47,387 bases of DNA from Kribbella catacumbae DSM 19601. Its GTDB lineage: Bacteria; Actinomycetota; Actinomycetes; Propionibacteriales; Kribbellaceae. Below, piece by piece: positions 44,436-47,387 of the stretch. Position numbers and translations under genes: made by a program. Below the pieces are notes generated by a model. It did no database searches and was not told where the DNA came from. It worked only from the letters and a program-made list of their open reading frames with translations. The stretch spans positions 1 to 47,387 of the forward strand of contig NZ_AQUZ01000064.1 of assembly GCF_000372465.1 (NCBI RefSeq), read 5' to 3'. Each line of letters opens with the position of its first letter. Within the stretch, counting starts at the first letter, position 1.

Positions 44436-45662
44436 ATGTCAGACAATCTGCCCCGCCGACAAGTACTCCGCACCGCCGGCGCGCTCGGGCTCGGCGTCGC
44501 CGCGGCTGGTGGACTGCAGACCGAGGCCGTCGGTACGCCGGATAGGGTCGCCGCCATGGGTTCACAGCACGGTCACGGCGATGGCCATGGTCATGGTCGG
44601 CTCGAGATTCGCAAGGATCCGTTCGGCAGCACCCCTGATGGCGTGCCGGTGGACGTCTACACGTTCACCAACGGCCGGGTCACCCTCTCGATGCTGACCT
44701 GGGGTGCCACGATCCAGCGGGTCGAGACGCCCGACCGCCGCGGCCGCGCCGAGAACATCAGCCTCGGCTTCGACAACCTGCCCGACTACGCGGCGCTCAG
44801 CCCGTACTTCGGATCCACCATCGGCCGGTTCGGCAACCGGATCGCCAAGGGCAAGTTCACCCTCGACGGCCAGAGCTACCAGATCCCGGTCAACAACGGC
44901 GAGAACGCCCTGCACGGCGGCACGATCGGCTTCGACAAGAAGGTCTGGAAGGCGAAGACGGTCAAGACGTCCTCGGCGGTCGGCGTGGCATTCACCTACG
45001 TGAGCCCGGACGGCGAGATGGGCTTCCCGGGTGAGCTGACCAGTACGGTCACCTACACGCTCGACAAGCAAGACAACCTGCGAATCGACTACCTGGCGAC
45101 CGTCACGGGCAAGCCGACCGTGCTCAACCTGACGAACCACGTCTACTTCAACCTGGCCGGCGAAGGCTCGCGCTCGATCGACGGACACGTCCTGCAACTG
45201 AACGCAGCGGAGTACACGCCGGTCGACGCCGGCCTGATCCCGACCGGCGAGCTCGCCCCGGTCGCCGGTACGCCGTTCGACTTCAACAAGCCGACCGCTA
45301 TCGGCAAACGGATCCGTGACGACCACCCCCAACTGGTGATCGGGCGTGGCTACGACCACAACTTCGTCCTCGGCAAGGCAGGCGACGACGGCCTGCGCTT
45401 CGCCGCCCGCTTCTGGGAACCCGAGGAGGGCCGCACAGTCACCGTCCACACCAGCGAGCCGGGCGCACAGTTCTACAGCGGCAACTTCCTCGACGGCACC
45501 TTCCAGGGCATCGGCAACAAAACCTACCGCCAGGGCGACGCCTTCGCCTTCGAAACCCAGCACTTCCCCGACTCCCCGAACCACCCCGACTTCCCCTCCA
45601 CAGTCCTCCGCCCCGGCGAGACCTTCACCTCCACCACCATCTACACCTTCGGCACCAAGTAG
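44436..45662 (+). CDS. Tat-exported aldose 1-epimerase (galactose mutarotase)
   Basis: A 408-residue exported enzyme. NLPRRQVLRTAGALGLGVAA is a twin-arginine signal, followed by an unusual HGHGDGHGHGR stretch (about residues 45-55) that could bind metal. The mutarotase fold has its conserved NGENALHGG (His about 160), LNLTNHVYFNLAG and the catalytic glutamate in SEPGAQFYSG (about E341). It interconverts alpha and beta forms of sugars such as galactose or glucose, outside the cell, which would fit the secreted GH3 enzyme nearby. GAGGGG precedes the ATG. Confidence 0.9.
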   Translation: MSDNLPRRQVLRTAGALGLGVAAAGGLQTEAVGTPDRVAAMGSQHGHGDGHGHGRLEIRKDPFGSTPDGVPVDVYTFTNGRVTLSMLTWGATIQRVETPDRRGRAENISLGFDNLPDYAALSPYFGSTIGRFGNRIAKGKFTLDGQSYQIPVNNGENALHGGTIGFDKKVWKAKTVKTSSAVGVAFTYVSPDGEMGFPGELTSTVTYTLDKQDNLRIDYLATVTGKPTVLNLTNHVYFNLAGEGSRSIDGHVLQLNAAEYTPVDAGLIPTGELAPVAGTPFDFNKPTAIGKRIRDDHPQLVIGRGYDHNFVLGKAGDDGLRFAARFWEPEEGRTVTVHTSEPGAQFYSGNFLDGTFQGIGNKTYRQGDAFAFETQHFPDSPNHPDFPSTVLRPGETFTSTTIYTFGTK

Positions 45663-46043
45663 GCACGGCTCGGAGTTGCGTGGGAAACCTCCCCCGCAGC
45701 TCCTTCGTCGCCCGCTCCCACAGGTAGTGGCGGCGGCCCGGTCGTCCTCCGTGGTCGGCCGTTCGGCGAGTGGGCTTACCCGTACTCCGGAGGGGTTCGC
45801 CCCTCGGCGAGGGGTTAGCCCCCTGCTCTACCAGTGGGTGAAGCCCGCCAGGCGGGGCGGAGCACACCGATTGGTCGCTGGAAACCGGCGGCTGTCGCGC
45901 AGGGCGGGCGGGTCGAGCGAGTCGGTAGCCGAGCCCGGTAGCCGAGCCCGGTAGCCGAGCCGGTAGCCGAGCCGACGGCCGGCCGACGTGCTGGAGCCGT
46001 CATCCGCGCCTGGAACGTGGTTCGGAAGTTGCCTAGGGCAACC
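45663..46043. other. 381-bp intergenic stretch with hairpins and short repeats
   Basis: No gene is supported between the mutarotase and the DJ-1-like gene, which converge. An imperfect hairpin (45672-45684 with 45691-45703, 11 of 13 pairs) may end mutarotase transcription. Two neighbouring GGGG-N4-CCCC hairpins occur at 45790-45805 (GAGGGG-TTCG-CCCCTC) and 45811-45822. A short tandem repeat lies at 45924-45973. Confidence 0.6.
45924..45973. repeat. Four tandem copies of GGTAGCCGAGCC(C)
   Basis: The units are at 45924-45936 and 45937-45949 (13 bases, ending CCC) and at 45950-45961 and 45962-45973 (12 bases, ending CC). The length change suggests slippage. The array lies in the convergent gap 3' of both neighbouring genes. 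Confidence 0.88.
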
Positions 46044-46631
46044 TCAGCGTCTCCAGACGGTGCCCTGGCGGTCTCGGCCGGTCCATTGCTCGAGGGCGAC
46101 GATCTCCTGGCTGGTGCCGAGTTCGCGTTCCAAGAGCCAGTAGGCGAGGTCGATTCCGGCGAGCCAGCCGCTTCCGCAGGTGACGAGGTCGCCGTCGTCC
46201 ACGATGCGGGCGTCGATGACCTCAGCCCATTGGGCGAGGCGTTCATAGTCAGCTCGATGGGTGGTCGCCGGGCGGCCGTCGATCAGGCCGGCGGCGCCAA
46301 GGAGCAGATAGCCGGAGTCGATGCCGGCCAGCACGAGCCCGGCACCACCGGCTGCCTTCGCCTCGGCCAGTTGCTTCGGGATGACCCCGCGTTCGATCTC
46401 CTCCAGGATCCATCCACCCGACACCGCGAGGACGCGCGCCGACGCCGGGTCCCAGCGCTTGAGGTCCGCGAACTTCGTTCCGTAGCAACCCGTCACCTCA
46501 CTCGCCCCGTCGGCTGTCACCAGGCCTGGTTCCACCGGCAGCCCGCGGCTTCGGGCGTTCGCGAACACCGCATAGGTCGCCAGGGCGTCGACCTCGGCGA
46601 CTCCGTCGAACATCAGTACGTCGATCCGCAT
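46044..46631 (-). CDS. DJ-1/PfpI family protein lacking the elbow cysteine
   Basis: A 195-residue flavodoxin-like protein of the DJ-1/PfpI superfamily (MRIDVLMFDGVAEVDALATY, GLIDGRPATTHRADYERLAQW). The nucleophile-elbow motif, normally IC-x-G, reads GIDSGYLLLG, placing Asp105 where the reactive cysteine should be. The other regions and the length look normal, with no frameshift. It has no DNA-binding domain, unlike the GlxA-type protein at 42682-43599. A classical cysteine-based glyoxalase or amidase role is therefore unlikely; the function is unknown. Confidence 0.78.
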   Translation of the reverse strand: MRIDVLMFDGVAEVDALATYAVFANARSRGLPVEPGLVTADGASEVTGCYGTKFADLKRWDPASARVLAVSGGWILEEIERGVIPKQLAEAKAAGGAGLVLAGIDSGYLLLGAAGLIDGRPATTHRADYERLAQWAEVIDARIVDDGDLVTCGSGWLAGIDLAYWLLERELGTSQEIVALEQWTGRDRQGTVWRR

Positions 46632-47221
46632 GATCGAGAGCCTGCGCCCTGCGGACCGGGGTACGGGAGTGGCTTGATGGACGAGGTTGGCTAGATTCGA
46701 GCCATGCGGATCGTGACCACTAGCGCCTTATCGCGCCGCTAGCGCGCCACAGGGCGCTATTGGTCACATAAGGCGCTTGTGTCCCCGATCAACCCGCTCC
46801 GCACCGTCGAGACAGCGCCGTTCCTGACGCATGCACCTGTCGCGCCGACCGTCGGAGCCACTTCCCGGAGCGCCACGCACGCGCCACTCATCGCGGCCGC
46901 GCCGACACGCCGAGGTAACCGCTTGCCCGTCGAGCTGTGCATGCATGGCGCTTCGTTGCCCCCAGCAACCACGCGGGGCGCTCGGGGCAACTCGCCCAAG
47001 ACCTACCTGCCACCTGACCAACTTCGCCTCGCAACCCGACCCACCTGACTCAAGGCGCCCCCGGCTCACATCTCTCCGCGGGATCCGCTTAGCTGCGCCC
47101 TGCGGACCGAGGAGGTTGTCCCGGTCTTCGTGGAACTTGAGGTGGCGGTCCCCCACCTGAGGCCTGCCTGGTGGTAGGTCTCGGGTGAACGACCAAGAAC
47201 ACCCGAAGGAAGGGGACCGCC
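46632..47221. other. 590-bp non-coding stretch before a transposase gene
   Basis: No credible gene is seen on either strand. 46713-46781 holds a set of overlapping inverted repeats, listed separately. CTGCGCCCTGCGGACCG occurs twice, at 46642-46658 and 47093-47109. The last 80 bases hold the leader of the transposase: GGCGGTCCCC (47144-47153) with GGGGACCGCC (47212-47221), and TCGGGTG (47181-47187) with CACCCGA (47200-47206). The left end of the insertion sequence probably lies between about 47100 and 47180, but its exact terminal repeat was not identified. Confidence 0.55.
46713..46781. promoter_or_regulatory. Mutually exclusive hairpin set
   Basis: GTGACCACTAGCGCC (46713-46727) pairs with GGCGCTATTGGTCAC (46753-46767), 14 of 15 bases. 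CACTAGCGCCTTAT (46718-46731) pairs with ATAAGGCGCTTGTG (46768-46781), 13 of 14. Both pairings use the same AGCGCC segment, so only one can form in full at a time. The set lies about 80 bases upstream of the DJ-1-like gene start. It may be an attenuator, an operator, or part of a mobile element end. Confidence 0.7.
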
Positions 47222-47387
47222 ATGAAGACCGTACCTACTCTGCACGCGGCCGCGCAGGCCGACACCATGAATTTCTCCGATCTGCCTGACGAGGTGTGTG
47301 TCGCGCTGGCCGATGTCGCCGGCGCGGCCCGTGAGGGCCTGCTGGCGATGAGTGTGGCCGCTGGGCTGGCGGTGATGCAGGCCATGT
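47222..47387 (+). CDS. IS256-type (mutator family) transposase, 5' fragment
   Basis: The first 55 codons of a gene that runs off the window. It starts at ATG 47222 after AGGAAGGGG. The sequence MKTVPTLHAAAQADTMNFSD, then VCVALADVAGAAREGLLAM and AGLAVMQAM, matches the N-terminus of actinobacterial IS256-family transposases as I recall them, where a LMEADVTAL-like segment and the DDE catalytic domain follow. The catalytic residues are outside the window, so activity cannot be judged. Confidence 0.65.
   Translation, partial: MKTVPTLHAAAQADTMNFSDLPDEVCVALADVAGAAREGLLAMSVAAGLAVMQAM

Noticed and set aside
45780..45860. tRNA-like fold suggested by GGGGTTCGCCCC
   Set aside because: No acceptor stem, anticodon arm or conserved D-arm could be fitted around the hairpin.
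46764..47156. Small genes on either strand before the transposase
   Set aside because: The products are low-complexity, Arg- or Pro-rich and resemble nothing known; starts lack Shine-Dalgarno sites.

Overview
The window is high-GC DNA from a filamentous actinomycete. The gene families and their order (HemL, histidine phosphatase, then system II cytochrome c maturation; SARP regulators; secreted S8 and GH3 enzymes) fit the Nocardioidaceae, most likely Kribbella or a close relative. That placement is inferred from gene content and style, not from a marker gene. No rRNA, tRNA or CRISPR array was seen.

Layout. (1) 250-6410, minus strand: a tight operon hemL - histidine phosphatase - tlpA/resA - ccdA - resB - ccsB/resC - DUF4229. 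It joins heme-precursor synthesis to cytochrome c maturation, with most junctions overlapping or only a few bases apart. Just past its last stop codon are six perfect copies of a 17-bp repeat. (2) 6680-13150: a secreted lytic transglycosylase (+) with a clear terminator, a large secreted subtilisin-like protease (-), a strong cluster of hairpins, and an F420/FMN-type luciferase-like oxidoreductase (-). (3) 13279-14377: a decayed 2H-phosphoesterase-like gene and a 312-bp element bounded by 19-bp inverted repeats. (4) 14378-32727: a compact biosynthetic locus. One 3498-residue hybrid megasynthase (acyl-AMP ligase, ACP, KS, AT, ACP, luciferase-like monooxygenase, C, A, PCP, C) is translationally coupled to an MFS exporter. 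Divergent from them are two tandem, near-duplicate SARP/AfsR-type regulators. (5) 32836-35246: a membrane-anchored PQQ-type propeller protein and a Tat-exported M15-like peptidase with a peptidoglycan-binding-like tail. (6) 35277-36818: an AbiEi/AbiEii type IV toxin-antitoxin (abortive infection) pair with a 19-bp inverted-repeat operator candidate. (7) 37067-46631: a large secreted GH3 enzyme, an MMPL transporter, a GlxA-type regulator with an isochorismatase-family hydrolase, a Tat-exported galactose mutarotase and a DJ-1/PfpI-family protein lacking the usual cysteine. (8) The right edge enters an IS256-type transposase gene.

How the genes may work together. The most distinctive unit is region 4. 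The synthase could activate a fatty acid, extend it once with malonate, leave the beta-keto group (no KR, DH or ER is present), oxygenate it with the built-in luciferase-like domain, and join it to one amino acid. No thioesterase or reductase follows the final carrier; a complete C domain ends the protein, so release is unexplained. The exporter shares the operon, and the two regulators have nearly the same DNA-binding half but divergent sensor halves, suggesting one promoter read by two signals. A second point of interest is a repeat family built on TGATCATTCGCCCCCTTTT. It occurs as a 312-bp element and as a 101-bp near-perfect palindrome, both between convergently arranged coding sequences (one of them a pseudogene).
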